A stretch of DNA of 64,000 nt from Corynebacterium mastitidis DSM 44356 (lineage in GTDB: Bacteria; Actinomycetota; Actinomycetes; Mycobacteriales; Mycobacteriaceae), in the NCBI RefSeq assembly GCF_000375365.1, contig NZ_AQXB01000001.1:62001-126000 (forward strand). The letters are read 5' to 3'. Below the pieces are notes generated by a model. It saw only the letters and a list, made by a program, of their open reading frames with translations, searched no databases and was not told where the DNA came from. The first letter of the stretch is position 1. Every line of letters begins with the position of its first letter. A program made the translations under genes and the position numbers. This document shows, in pieces, positions 41,167 through 49,776 of the stretch.

Positions 41167-41211
41167 ATTCTTTCATTCCGCACCGGTGGGGCCGAGCGCC
41201 CCACCCGTCAC
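41167..41211 (+). repeat. 45-bp dispersed intergenic repeat, copy 1
   Basis: ATTCTTTCATTCCGC (41167-41181), a 17-nt spacer and CCCCACCCGTCAC (41199-41211) recur with the same spacing, in inverse orientation, at 49670-49714. Copy 1 is also part of a hairpin: GCGGAATGA (41154-41162) pairs with TCATTCCGC (41173-41181). It lies between the cobA start and the mqo stop. Confidence 0.75.
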
Positions 41212-41270
41212 GCCGTGGCATGGAAACAACGTCGCGCGCACCACCCCACCCCGCACCCCCGAACGCGGAC

Positions 41271-41301
41271 AAGCCGCGAGCCCTCCAAGGGCCCGCGGCT
41301 T
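41271..41301 (-). terminator. Hairpin after mqo
   Basis: Imperfect stem AAGCCGCG...CGCGGCTT with an inner CCCT/AGGG pairing, 20 nt after the mqo stop. There is no clear U-tract on the minus strand. Confidence 0.6.
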
Positions 41302-41320
41302 GGCGAAGCGATCTCTGCGG

Positions 41321-42808
41321 CTAGTCCTCCAGCCGCAGCGTGCGCTGGGTATCCTCCCACACCCGGGCGAACATGTCCGGCTCCCCGGCGAGCTTGTGGC
41401 CGTAGGAGGGGATCATCTCGATGAGCTTGTCCGCCCAGTCGATCATGCGCTCGCCAAAGCAGCGCTCCAGCAGCTCCACCATCGCCGCCGGGGCGATGGA
41501 GGCACCCGGGGAGGCGCCCAGGAGGCCCGCGATGGAGCCGTCGGTGTCGTTGACCAGGGCGGTGCCGAACTCCAGGGAGCCGAAGCGGGGGGCGGCCGTC
41601 GGCTGGATCACCTGCACGCGCTGGCCCGCGATCACCGTCTCCCAGTCCTTGCCGTCCGCCTGGGGCATGTACTCGCGCAGGGAGTCCACGCGGCTGTCAA
41701 AGTTCTTCATCACCTCGGTGACCAGGTACTTGGTCAGTCCGAACTCCTGGACGGCCACGCCCAGGTAGGAGGGGATGTTATCCGGGCGGATGGACTTGAA
41801 CAGGTCCAGGTAGGAGCCCTTCTTGAGGAACTTGGGCGTCCACCCGGCGAAGGGGCCAAAGAGCAGGCCGCGCTTGCCGTCGATCACGCGGGTGTCCAGG
41901 TGCGGCACGGACATCGGCGGGGCGCCCACGCGGGCCTTGCCGTACACCTTGGCCTGGTGCTGCTCGATGAGTTCCTCGTTGGTGCAGCGCAGCCACATGC
42001 CGGAGATGGGGAACCCGGCGATGCCGCGCACGTCCGCAACCCCGGCCTTGCGCAGCAGGTCGAGGGCGTAGCCGCCGGCGCCCACGAACACGAAGTTGGC
42101 CCGCACCACGGAGGTGTCCCCCGTGTGGAGGTTCTTCACCGTGATCCGCCACTTCTTGCCCTCGCGCTTGAGCGCCTTGACCTCGTGCCCATAGCGGAAC
42201 TCGGTGCCCGCGCGCTGGCCGGCGTCGAAGAACTGGCGGGTCAGGGAGCCGTAGTTGATGTCCGTGCCCGCGTCCGTCCAGGAGATCGCCACGTCCTCGG
42301 AGTAGTCGCGCCCGGCGGCCATGAGGGGGAGCTTCTGGGCGAACTCGTCGCGGTCGGCGGTGAACTTCATGTCCGGGAAGAGCGGGTGGTTAGCCAGCAC
42401 CTCGTAGCGGCGGCGCAGGTAGCTCACCTGGTCCTCGCCCTGGGCGAGCGAGACGTGCGGCACGGGGTTGATGAAGTCCCTCGGGGAGGGCAGCACGCCG
42501 CTGGTGACCTGGTGGGACCAGAACTGGCGGGACACCTGGAACTTCTCGTTAATCGCCACGGCCTTGGTGACGTCGATCTTGCCGTTCTTCTCCGGCGTGT
42601 AGTTGAGTTCGCACAGTGCGGAGTGGCCGGTACCGGCGTTGTTCCAGGGGGAGGAGGATTCCATCGCGGCGCCGTCGAGGCGCTCGAACACCATCTGCGT
42701 CCACGTCGGCTCCAGCTCCCTCAGCATCGCGCCCAGGGTGGCGCTCATGATGCCGGCGCCGATGAGTGCGACATCCACCTCGTCGCTGATCTTTGGATTC
42801 TCAGACAC
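41321..42808 (-). CDS. mqo: Malate:quinone oxidoreductase
   Basis: 495 residues; a membrane-associated FAD enzyme oxidising malate to oxaloacetate and passing electrons to the quinone pool, the main malate-oxidising route in corynebacteria. FAD-binding VDVALIGAGIMSATLGAML near the start; SPWNNAGTGHSALCELNYTP, VTSGVLPSP, FVFVGAGGYALDLLRKAG and GLLGASPGASIAP match the Mqo family. Start ATG 42808. Confidence 0.96.
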   Translation of the reverse strand: MSENPKISDEVDVALIGAGIMSATLGAMLRELEPTWTQMVFERLDGAAMESSSPWNNAGTGHSALCELNYTPEKNGKIDVTKAVAINEKFQVSRQFWSHQVTSGVLPSPRDFINPVPHVSLAQGEDQVSYLRRRYEVLANHPLFPDMKFTADRDEFAQKLPLMAAGRDYSEDVAISWTDAGTDINYGSLTRQFFDAGQRAGTEFRYGHEVKALKREGKKWRITVKNLHTGDTSVVRANFVFVGAGGYALDLLRKAGVADVRGIAGFPISGMWLRCTNEELIEQHQAKVYGKARVGAPPMSVPHLDTRVIDGKRGLLFGPFAGWTPKFLKKGSYLDLFKSIRPDNIPSYLGVAVQEFGLTKYLVTEVMKNFDSRVDSLREYMPQADGKDWETVIAGQRVQVIQPTAAPRFGSLEFGTALVNDTDGSIAGLLGASPGASIAPAAMVELLERCFGERMIDWADKLIEMIPSYGHKLAGEPDMFARVWEDTQRTLRLED

Positions 42809-43061
42809 TTGCTCTTTACCTCTTCATCTTTATTGCGCTGGCGGCTGCCTCACTTGGCTCATGCAAGCCCGCGCGAGCCTCCATGTGCTCACGCGGGCCA
42901 CAGTCAGTGACCTACACCTTACGCCCCCTGGGGTCCGGGTTCCGCACCGTGCCACGGTTTTTTACCCGAAAACGGGTGTTATTCCATGCCACGGCTGCCG
43001 AATACCACCCCCGGCCCCTCCCCCTGCTCGACGCCCGCCGATCTGTCTACACTGGCACAAC

Positions 43062-44117
43062 ATGGATGACTTCTCCGAGACAGACCTGAGTTGGGACGAG
43101 GACATACTGGGGGCCGGGTACCGCGCCGCGACCCTGAATCTTGGCGAAGACCCCGACGGCGAGGGAACAGCGGTGGCCACGCTCGTGCGGGCCGATCACG
43201 CCGTTCAGGCCACCGGCGACGATCCCACCGCCAGGCCCGCGCTGCTGTGGGTCCACGGCATGTCCGATTACTTCTTTCACACCCACGTGGCCGAGCGCTG
43301 CGCCGAGGAGGGCTACCCCCTCTACGCCCTGGACCTGCGCAAGTGCGGGCGCTCCCACCGCCCCGGCCAGCACTGGCACTACACCAGCGACCTCGCCCAC
43401 TACTACCCCGAGCTGACCGCCGCCGCGCGGCTGCTGGCGCGCCAGCACGGCGCGGTGGTGCCGCTCGCGCACTCCACGGGGGGCCTCGTGGCGGCGCTGT
43501 GGCTGGACCACCTGCGCCGCACGGACCCGGAGCTGCTAGCACGCATCCCCGCCGCGATCCTCAACAGCCCCTGGCTGGACATGCCCTTCCCCCGCCCCGT
43601 GGTGGTGGGCACCAAGGCGCTGACCACCACGGTGGGCAGGCTGCGTCCCTTCCTCTCCCTGCCGCAGAAGGAGATCAGCGCCTACGGGCAGTCTCTGCAC
43701 CGCTCCCACGGCGGCGAGTGGGACTACGACACCACCATGAAGCCGTTGAGCGGGCACCGGAAGTACTACGGCTGGATCGAGGCGATCTTCCAGGGGCAGG
43801 CGGCCCTGCGCGCGCAGCCCCCGCTGGAGCTGCCCATGCTCACCCTGTGCTCCTCCCGCTCCTGGCTGGGCCACGAGTACTCCGCCGCCTCCGATAGCGC
43901 CGATACCGTCCTGGACGTGGAGCAGATCCGGCGCCTGGCCCCGGACCTGAGCACCCGCTCCACCGTCCTCGCCCTGGACTCCGCGCGGCACGACGTCTTT
44001 CTTTCCACCCCGCTGGTGCGCGAGGAGGCCTTCGCCGCGACCTTCGACTGGCTGGCCGAGGCCCTGGGGCCCGAGGACGCCGACGCCGCCGACGCCTCAG
44101 AGGGACCGGCCCGCTAA
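43062..44117 (+). CDS. Alpha/beta hydrolase (serine aminopeptidase S33 / lysophospholipase-like)
   Basis: 351 residues. The nucleophile elbow is LAHSTGGLVAAL (Ser), preceded by LLWVHGMSDYFFH (oxyanion loop) and LDLRKCGRS; the catalytic His is probably in DSARHDVFLS near the end. Substrate unknown, probably a lipid ester. The position between mqo and mtr is conserved in corynebacteria and mycobacteria. ATG 43062; TACACT lies 10 nt upstream with no ribosome site, so it may be leaderless. Confidence 0.85.
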   Translation: MDDFSETDLSWDEDILGAGYRAATLNLGEDPDGEGTAVATLVRADHAVQATGDDPTARPALLWVHGMSDYFFHTHVAERCAEEGYPLYALDLRKCGRSHRPGQHWHYTSDLAHYYPELTAAARLLARQHGAVVPLAHSTGGLVAALWLDHLRRTDPELLARIPAAILNSPWLDMPFPRPVVVGTKALTTTVGRLRPFLSLPQKEISAYGQSLHRSHGGEWDYDTTMKPLSGHRKYYGWIEAIFQGQAALRAQPPLELPMLTLCSSRSWLGHEYSAASDSADTVLDVEQIRRLAPDLSTRSTVLALDSARHDVFLSTPLVREEAFAATFDWLAEALGPEDADAADASEGPAR

Positions 44118-44171
44118 CCCGCCGCCACTCCCCGGCGCAATAAAAACCACCCGCAGGAGGTTAGTACCACC

Positions 44172-45578
44172 ATGAGCACCCCGACCAAGCACTACGACCT
44201 CATCGTCATCGGCACCGGGTCCGGCAACAGCCTGCCCCCGGAGTTCGACGACCTCTCCATCGCCCTCGTGGAGGAGGGCCGCTTCGGCGGCACCTGCCTC
44301 AACGTGGGCTGCATCCCCACCAAGATGTACGTGTACGCGGCGGACCTGGCGCTGGCCACCCGGCACGCCTCTGCCCTGGGCGTGGACGCCCAGGTCAGCT
44401 CCGTGGACTGGCCCGGCATCGTCTCCCGCGTCTTTGACCGGCGCATCGACCCCATCGCGCGCGGCGGCGAGGAGTACCGGCGCGGCCCCAAGACTCCCAA
44501 CATCGACGTCTACGACCGCCACGCGGTGTTCGTGGGCGAGCGCACGCTGCGCACCGGCCGGGGCGATGAGGAGGCCGTCATCTCCGCCGATAACGTGGTG
44601 ATCGCCGCCGGGTCGCGCCCCATGATCCCCGGTGTGATCGCGGAGTCCGGGGTGCCCTATCAGACCAACGAGACGATCATGCGCCTGCCCGAGCAGCCCG
44701 AGTCCCTCATCATCGTGGGCGGGGGCTACATCGCCATGGAGTTCGCGCATGTCTTTGACGCCCTGGGCACCACGGTGACCGTGATCAACCGCTCGGACGC
44801 CCTGCTGCGGCACCTGGACGAGGAAATCAGCCAGCGCTTCACCGAGCTGGCCGCCGAGCGCTACGACGTCCGCTTCAACTCGGAGATCGCGTCCCTCACC
44901 CGGGAGCCCGACGGCACCATCGCCGCCTCCTTAAGCGACGGCTCCATCGTGCGCGCCACGCACCTGCTGGTGGCCACGGGGCGCGTGCCCAACGGGGATC
45001 GCCTGGAGGCGCAGGCCGGCGGCGTGGCGGTGACCAAGGGCCGCGTGGAGGTGGACGAGTACGGCCGCTCCACCACCGCGCCGGGGGTGTGGGCCCTGGG
45101 CGACGTCTCCTCGCCCTACCTGCTCAAGCACGTGGCCAACGCCGAGGCCCGCGCCGTGTGGCACAACCTGCTTCACCCCGAGGACCTGCGCCCGCTGCCC
45201 CACCGGCACGTCCCGGCGGCCGTGTTTACCCACCCGCAGATCGCCACCGTGGGCATGACGGAAAAGGAGGCCCGCGAGTCCGGGGCGGACGTGACCGTCA
45301 AGGTGCAAAAGTACGCCGACGTGGCCTACGGCTGGGCGATGGAGGACACCACCGGCGTGGTCAAGCTCGTGGCGGATCGCGCCACCGGCAGGCTGCTGGG
45401 CGCGCACCTGATGGGGCCGCAGGCCTCCACGCTCATCCAGCAGATCGTCACCCTCATGGCCTTCGACATCGACGTGCGCGACGCCGCGCGCGGGGAATAC
45501 TGGATTCACCCGGCGCTGCCCGAGGTGGTGGAGAACGCGCTGCTGGGCCTCGACCTCCCCGCCCGGGCCGAGGGCTAG
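44172..45578 (+). CDS. mtr: Mycothione reductase
   Basis: 468 residues; FAD/NADPH disulfide oxidoreductase that regenerates mycothiol, the actinobacterial redox thiol. FAD site DLIVIGTGSGNS, redox-active disulfide GGTCLNVGCIPTK, NADPH site IIVGGGYIAMEFAH, second FAD site VWALGDVSS, and the C-terminal interface histidine in EYWIHPALPEVVENAL. ATG after AGGAGG. Consistent with a mycothiol-making host. Confidence 0.96.
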   Translation: MSTPTKHYDLIVIGTGSGNSLPPEFDDLSIALVEEGRFGGTCLNVGCIPTKMYVYAADLALATRHASALGVDAQVSSVDWPGIVSRVFDRRIDPIARGGEEYRRGPKTPNIDVYDRHAVFVGERTLRTGRGDEEAVISADNVVIAAGSRPMIPGVIAESGVPYQTNETIMRLPEQPESLIIVGGGYIAMEFAHVFDALGTTVTVINRSDALLRHLDEEISQRFTELAAERYDVRFNSEIASLTREPDGTIAASLSDGSIVRATHLLVATGRVPNGDRLEAQAGGVAVTKGRVEVDEYGRSTTAPGVWALGDVSSPYLLKHVANAEARAVWHNLLHPEDLRPLPHRHVPAAVFTHPQIATVGMTEKEARESGADVTVKVQKYADVAYGWAMEDTTGVVKLVADRATGRLLGAHLMGPQASTLIQQIVTLMAFDIDVRDAARGEYWIHPALPEVVENALLGLDLPARAEG

Positions 45579-45581
45579 GGG

Positions 45582-46463
45582 CTACTCGGAGGGCCGCTCC
45601 GTGGGCAGCGTGAGGATCTCGTTGCCCTCCTCGGTGATCACGATGGTGTGCTCGAACTGCGCGGTGAACTTGCCGTCGCGGTTCTGCACGGTCCAGCCGT
45701 CCTCCCAGATGTCGTAGTCCAGCGAGCCCAGGTTAATCATGGGCTCCACCGTCAGCGTCATCCCGGGCTCCAGCACGTCGCGGTAGGCGTCGGAGTCGTA
45801 GTGCAGCACGATCAGCCCGTTGTGGAAGGTGGTGCCCACGCCGTGCCCGGTGAAGTCCGTGACCACGTTGTAGCCAAAGCGCTTGGCGTAGGACTCAATC
45901 ACCCGGCCGATCACGTTGATCTCCCGGCCCGGCTTGGCCGCCCTGATGCCGCGCATGGTGGCCTCGTAGGTGCGCTCCACCAGCAGGCGGTGCTCCTCGG
46001 ATACCTCCCCGGCCAAGAACGTGGCGTTGGTGTCCCCATGCACGCCGTTCTTGTAGGCGGTGACGTCGATATTCACGATGTCCCCCTCCTGGATCACGGT
46101 GCTATCCGGGATGCCGTGGCACACGATCTCGTTGAGGGATACGCAGCAGGACTTGGGAAAGTGCATGTAGCCCAGGGTGGAGGGGTAGGCGCCGTGCGCC
46201 ACCATGTACTCGTGGGCGATGCGGTCGATCTCGTCGGTGGTCACGCCCGGGCGCACGGCGGCCCCGGCGGCGGCCAGGGCGTTCGCGGCGATGGTGGATG
46301 CCTCGCGCATGGCCTCGATCGTCTCCGGGGTCTGCACGAAGGGCTCCCCGATGTTCTCTTGCACCTCGTCCTTCCAGGCGTACTCCGGGCGCGCGATGTG
46401 CTCGGGCACGGTACGGATGGGGGTGGGTTTTCCGGGGGTCAGCTTTGCACGGGTTGCAGACAT
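45582..46463 (-). CDS. map: Methionine aminopeptidase, type I
   Basis: 293 residues. Removes initiator methionine from nascent proteins. Metal ligands are recognisable in [19 protein letters not shown] (two Asp), [14 protein letters not shown] (His), EPMIN (Glu) and [10 protein letters not shown] (Glu). The ~40-residue N-terminal extension with [14 protein letters not shown] matches the long MapB-type actinobacterial enzyme. ATG 46463 preferred; ATG 46472 is three codons upstream. Convergent with mtr. Confidence 0.95.
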   Translation of the reverse strand: MSATRAKLTPGKPTPIRTVPEHIARPEYAWKDEVQENIGEPFVQTPETIEAMREASTIAANALAAAGAAVRPGVTTDEIDRIAHEYMVAHGAYPSTLGYMHFPKSCCVSLNEIVCHGIPDSTVIQEGDIVNIDVTAYKNGVHGDTNATFLAGEVSEEHRLLVERTYEATMRGIRAAKPGREINVIGRVIESYAKRFGYNVVTDFTGHGVGTTFHNGLIVLHYDSDAYRDVLEPGMTLTVEPMINLGSLDYDIWEDGWTVQNRDGKFTAQFEHTIVITEEGNEILTLPTERPSE

Positions 46464-46525
46464 GCTGCCCATGCTAGCGGTTTCCCTCCCCACAGACTAG
46501 AATAGCACCAAACATAGGAGGAAAA

Positions 46526-47761
46526 ATGAAGCCAAAACATAGACTAACAAAGAAGACAGACCCGAAGAGCAGGGTAGATTTTATAAACAATAAACTCATT
46601 CCAAAAAACAATCTAACAATAATAAAATTATCAAAGTCAATATCGGAACCGACGGAAGTTAACTACATTAATAAAATAAAAAATTCACTAGTGTATGCCG
46701 ATGAAGTTAATGTAATAGACATACAAATGTCTATACTATTACTCCTAGATTCCACGCAGAGGACGGACGCTAAGACCTTCAATTCGGTTCTAAAATTACT
46801 ATATGGAAGCCTATCCAACAGAAGAGACCAGAGCATACTAAATACATCAATAGAAATAAACTCATTGCCTGATAATATCGGAAATTTACTACGCCTTGTA
46901 AAATCAAATTTGGATCAAGTACTGCACCCGGTTAGGGATATTTTAACACCACAAACACCCTTAGTACTTGTTGAAAGAATTGTTGATTCATTTTTGGATG
47001 GGGTTGAAAAATGCTCAACTTTTGACCCGAACTCAAGTTTTCAAGAAGACTTTGCAGTTAATCAGACTAAGATGATAAATTCATTTAAGGAGAAACTTCT
47101 TCCTCAAACAATAAGATCTGCATTTCAGTCGAAAATAGTAAGGATAGACACACCTCACCCTCCTGTGGAAAATATAACCGGCTGCCTAGAAAATGACTTC
47201 TCAAAATTCATTGAATCCGTATATCGAAAAACAAACACTACTATATCATTCACTGATCAGGCTGAGATTTCTTTTAATAAATACAAAAATGAAAACATCG
47301 AAGAATTATCATCGATTAAACTATTGACAAAACTGCCAAACCTAGATACAAATAGTTTAATAGACTTCCGGAGAGAAAACCGTGAACTTAGAAGTCTATA
47401 CTGGTCAACAATCAGAGAATACGCCCAAATATTAAGATCGAGCGAAAACGAAACCTCTGCAGAGCTAGTGGCAGACCGTATAGAAAAAGAGTACATTAAA
47501 AAGTACTCAGAATTTTTTTCCATAAAAAAAGATTCGGTATTTAATTCTTTATATAATTTATCCCTGTTTACATCCGAGGCTATGTCAGAATCTTTTACTA
47601 TGCATTCTGAGATTTTCACACCCCAAGATGATTATATCCAAGCTTTTAGTAATGTCTTTAGGATAATGTTCACCTTCGGCGATAATGTAAGAAAAATAAA
47701 TACAGCACGGAATAATATCCCTCCAGAAATAAAATACTATCATAAAATGATCTCCTTATAA
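46526..47761 (+). CDS. Very AT-rich orphan gene, unknown function
   Basis: 411 residues, ATG 4 nt after GGAGG. Base composition is strikingly different: about one third G+C by eye, with AAA/ATA/TTA codons rare elsewhere in the window. The product is rich in Lys, Asn, Ile and Ser, without signal peptide or membrane segments, and looks mainly helical (KNENIEELSSIKLLTKLPNL, ELVADRIEKEYIKKYSEFF). I recognise no domain. It sits at the left edge of the insertion between map and pbp. A recently acquired cargo gene is likely; a defence or phage-related role is possible but not shown. Confidence 0.75.
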   Translation: MKPKHRLTKKTDPKSRVDFINNKLIPKNNLTIIKLSKSISEPTEVNYINKIKNSLVYADEVNVIDIQMSILLLLDSTQRTDAKTFNSVLKLLYGSLSNRRDQSILNTSIEINSLPDNIGNLLRLVKSNLDQVLHPVRDILTPQTPLVLVERIVDSFLDGVEKCSTFDPNSSFQEDFAVNQTKMINSFKEKLLPQTIRSAFQSKIVRIDTPHPPVENITGCLENDFSKFIESVYRKTNTTISFTDQAEISFNKYKNENIEELSSIKLLTKLPNLDTNSLIDFRRENRELRSLYWSTIREYAQILRSSENETSAELVADRIEKEYIKKYSEFFSIKKDSVFNSLYNLSLFTSEAMSESFTMHSEIFTPQDDYIQAFSNVFRIMFTFGDNVRKINTARNNIPPEIKYYHKMISL

Positions 47762-47822
47762 CAAAGTACAGAGTTCACCCGGCCTTAACCCGCTCGCCAC
47801 GTCGGCGCGTTAGCCTCTCGCC

Positions 47823-49652
47823 ATGACCTCACCGCAGCCCCTGCCCCGCCGCCGCTTCCTCTCCCTGGGCGCCCTCGCCCTGGGCACCGCCGCGCTCTGC
47901 CACCCCGCGCTGGCCCGCGCCCGGGCCAGCGCCGCCGACGGCTCCGGCTTTAGCCTCGGCGTGCTGCCGGACACCCAGTTTTATTCCCGCTACGCCACCC
48001 CGGATACCGGCAACCTGTACCGCGCCCGCTACGGCTCGGAGCCCTACGAGGAGCAGGTCCGCTGGCTCATCAAGCACCGCGAGGAGCTGGGCATCGCCTT
48101 TGTTGCCCACCTGGGCGACGTGGTGGACCAGGCCGAGGTCATCCAGGAATGGGAGGTGGCCAGCGCCGCCATGGGCCTGCTCGACCGCGCCGGCCTGCCG
48201 TACTCCATCCTGCCCGGCAACCACGACCTCTCCGAGGCCGCGCCGACGCACTTTGGCGAGTTCTTCCCGGCGTCGAGAAGCGCCTGCCGCGAGCGCTACG
48301 CCGCGCCGAACAACGAGTGCGAGTACCACCTCGTGCGCGCCGCCGGGCGGGAGTTCCTGGTGCTCGCCCTGGCCTGGCGGGCCGACGACGCCGCGCTGGC
48401 CTGGGCGCGAGGCGTCCTGGACGCCCACCCCCGGGTGCCCACCATCGTGACCTCCCACGAGATCACCGGCATCCGCCCCGACGGCGAGGTCTTTCTCACC
48501 GAGGAGTACGGCGAACGCCTGTGGCGGGACCTCATCGCCCCGCGCGACCAGGTGTTTCTCACCCTCGCCGGGCACCACCACGGGGCCGGGTACACCGTGC
48601 GCCGCAACGATCGCGGCAACGAGGTGATCCACGTGCTGCAGGACTACCAGATGGCCTACCAGGGCGGCAACGGGCTGCTGGGGCTGCTGCACCTCGACCT
48701 CGCCGCGGGAACGCTCAGCATGACGGCGCTTTCCCCCTGGGTGGCCGCCAAGCCCGCCGAGGCGCTCACCCGCTACGACGAGGCCCTGCTGGGCGAGCCG
48801 GACTCCTGGACCCACCCCCTGCCCCCGCGCGTGGCCTCCCCCGGTTCACCCGGCCCGGATTACGCCGAGCGGGCCCGCAGCATCATCTCCGCCGGGTACA
48901 CCCCCGCCGCGATCGACCCCGGCCGGGCTCCCCGGGGCGTGGAGGACTACCCCCGCGTGCCCGCCGCCGCGCACTGGCGGCCCAGCGCCTCCCGGCCCGG
49001 GGTGCTGGTGGACGTCTCCGGCAACGGCAACCACGCCACCACGACAGGGCGCGCCGCCCCGCGCATCGCCCCCGAGGCGCACCCGCTCTCCGCCGACGGC
49101 TCGGCCCTCGTGTGGCCCGCCGGGCACCGCGCCTGGCTGCGCACCGCGCCGCACGCCCCGCTGAACTCGATGACCTTCGACGAGGGCTACACCCTGGAGA
49201 CCTTCCTGTTCATCGACCCCGCCTTTGGCGAGGAGAACTTCTGGATGGGGGCGCTCGGCAGGCTGGGAAGGCGCGGCGGAGAGGAGCCGGACGAGCCGCC
49301 CGCGGTGCTCGCGATCTCCTCGCTGCGCGAGGTGCAGTGGTCGGCGGTGGCCACCCGGGGCGATACCTCGGGCACCTCCAACTGGTCCCACGAGGTCCCG
49401 CTGGACCAGTGGTTCCACGTGGCCGTGGTAGGCGACGCCGCCGCGAACACCATCGAGATGTTCATCGACGGCGCGCCCATCCTGCGTGACGTCCTGGGCG
49501 CCAGCGGGCTGGCCACCGCCGGGGAGCCGTGGCTGATCGGCGCGTCCGTGTGGGCGGGGCGGCCCGATACCCCGTGGGTGGGCGGCATCGGGGAGACGCG
49601 CCTGGTGGCCCGGCCGCTGGGCAGCCACGAGTGGCTGACCGCGCGGGGCTGA
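47823..49652 (+). CDS. Tat-exported metallophosphoesterase with C-terminal LamG-like domain
   Basis: 609 residues. A twin-arginine signal opens the protein (RRRFLSLGALALGTAAL). The calcineurin-type phosphoesterase domain (about 40-300) shows LPDTQFY, HLGDVVDQAEV, LPGNHDL, VTSHE and GHHHG metal motifs. A ConA/LamG-like domain (about 390-605) contains VDVSGNGNHAT, LETFLFIDPAF and WFHVAVVGDAA. It should act outside the membrane on a phosphorylated polymer or glycan (inferred). It converges on the pgsC gene; in other PGA systems CapA/PgsA also has a phosphoesterase-like fold but a different family, so equivalence is not claimed. Confidence 0.88.
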   Translation: MTSPQPLPRRRFLSLGALALGTAALCHPALARARASAADGSGFSLGVLPDTQFYSRYATPDTGNLYRARYGSEPYEEQVRWLIKHREELGIAFVAHLGDVVDQAEVIQEWEVASAAMGLLDRAGLPYSILPGNHDLSEAAPTHFGEFFPASRSACRERYAAPNNECEYHLVRAAGREFLVLALAWRADDAALAWARGVLDAHPRVPTIVTSHEITGIRPDGEVFLTEEYGERLWRDLIAPRDQVFLTLAGHHHGAGYTVRRNDRGNEVIHVLQDYQMAYQGGNGLLGLLHLDLAAGTLSMTALSPWVAAKPAEALTRYDEALLGEPDSWTHPLPPRVASPGSPGPDYAERARSIISAGYTPAAIDPGRAPRGVEDYPRVPAAAHWRPSASRPGVLVDVSGNGNHATTTGRAAPRIAPEAHPLSADGSALVWPAGHRAWLRTAPHAPLNSMTFDEGYTLETFLFIDPAFGEENFWMGALGRLGRRGGEEPDEPPAVLAISSLREVQWSAVATRGDTSGTSNWSHEVPLDQWFHVAVVGDAAANTIEMFIDGAPILRDVLGASGLATAGEPWLIGASVWAGRPDTPWVGGIGETRLVARPLGSHEWLTARG

Positions 49653-49669
49653 CGCGACCGCGCCGGGGT

Positions 49670-49714
49670 GTGACGGGTGGGGTTTACCCGCGCCCCGGCG
49701 CGGAATGAAAGAAT
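49670..49714 (-). repeat. 45-bp dispersed intergenic repeat, copy 2
   Basis: Inverse-orientation copy of the element at 41167-41211: GTGACGGGTGGGG (49670-49682), a 17-nt spacer and GCGGAATGAAAGAAT (49700-49714). GTGACGGG recurs at 49731-49738. It lies between the convergent phosphoesterase and pgsC genes. Confidence 0.75.
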
Positions 49715-49776
49715 CCCGCCACGCCGGGGCGTGACGGGATTGATGCACTCCCCGCCCCCACCGGGGCGGAAGGGTA

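Noticed and set aside
47823..49652. Calling the Tat phosphoesterase the CapA/PgsA of the PGA locus
   Set aside because: Its motifs (GDVVD, GNHD, GHHH) are those of ordinary calcineurin-type enzymes and it has a LamG tail; CapA proteins form a distinct family, and it is on the opposite strand.
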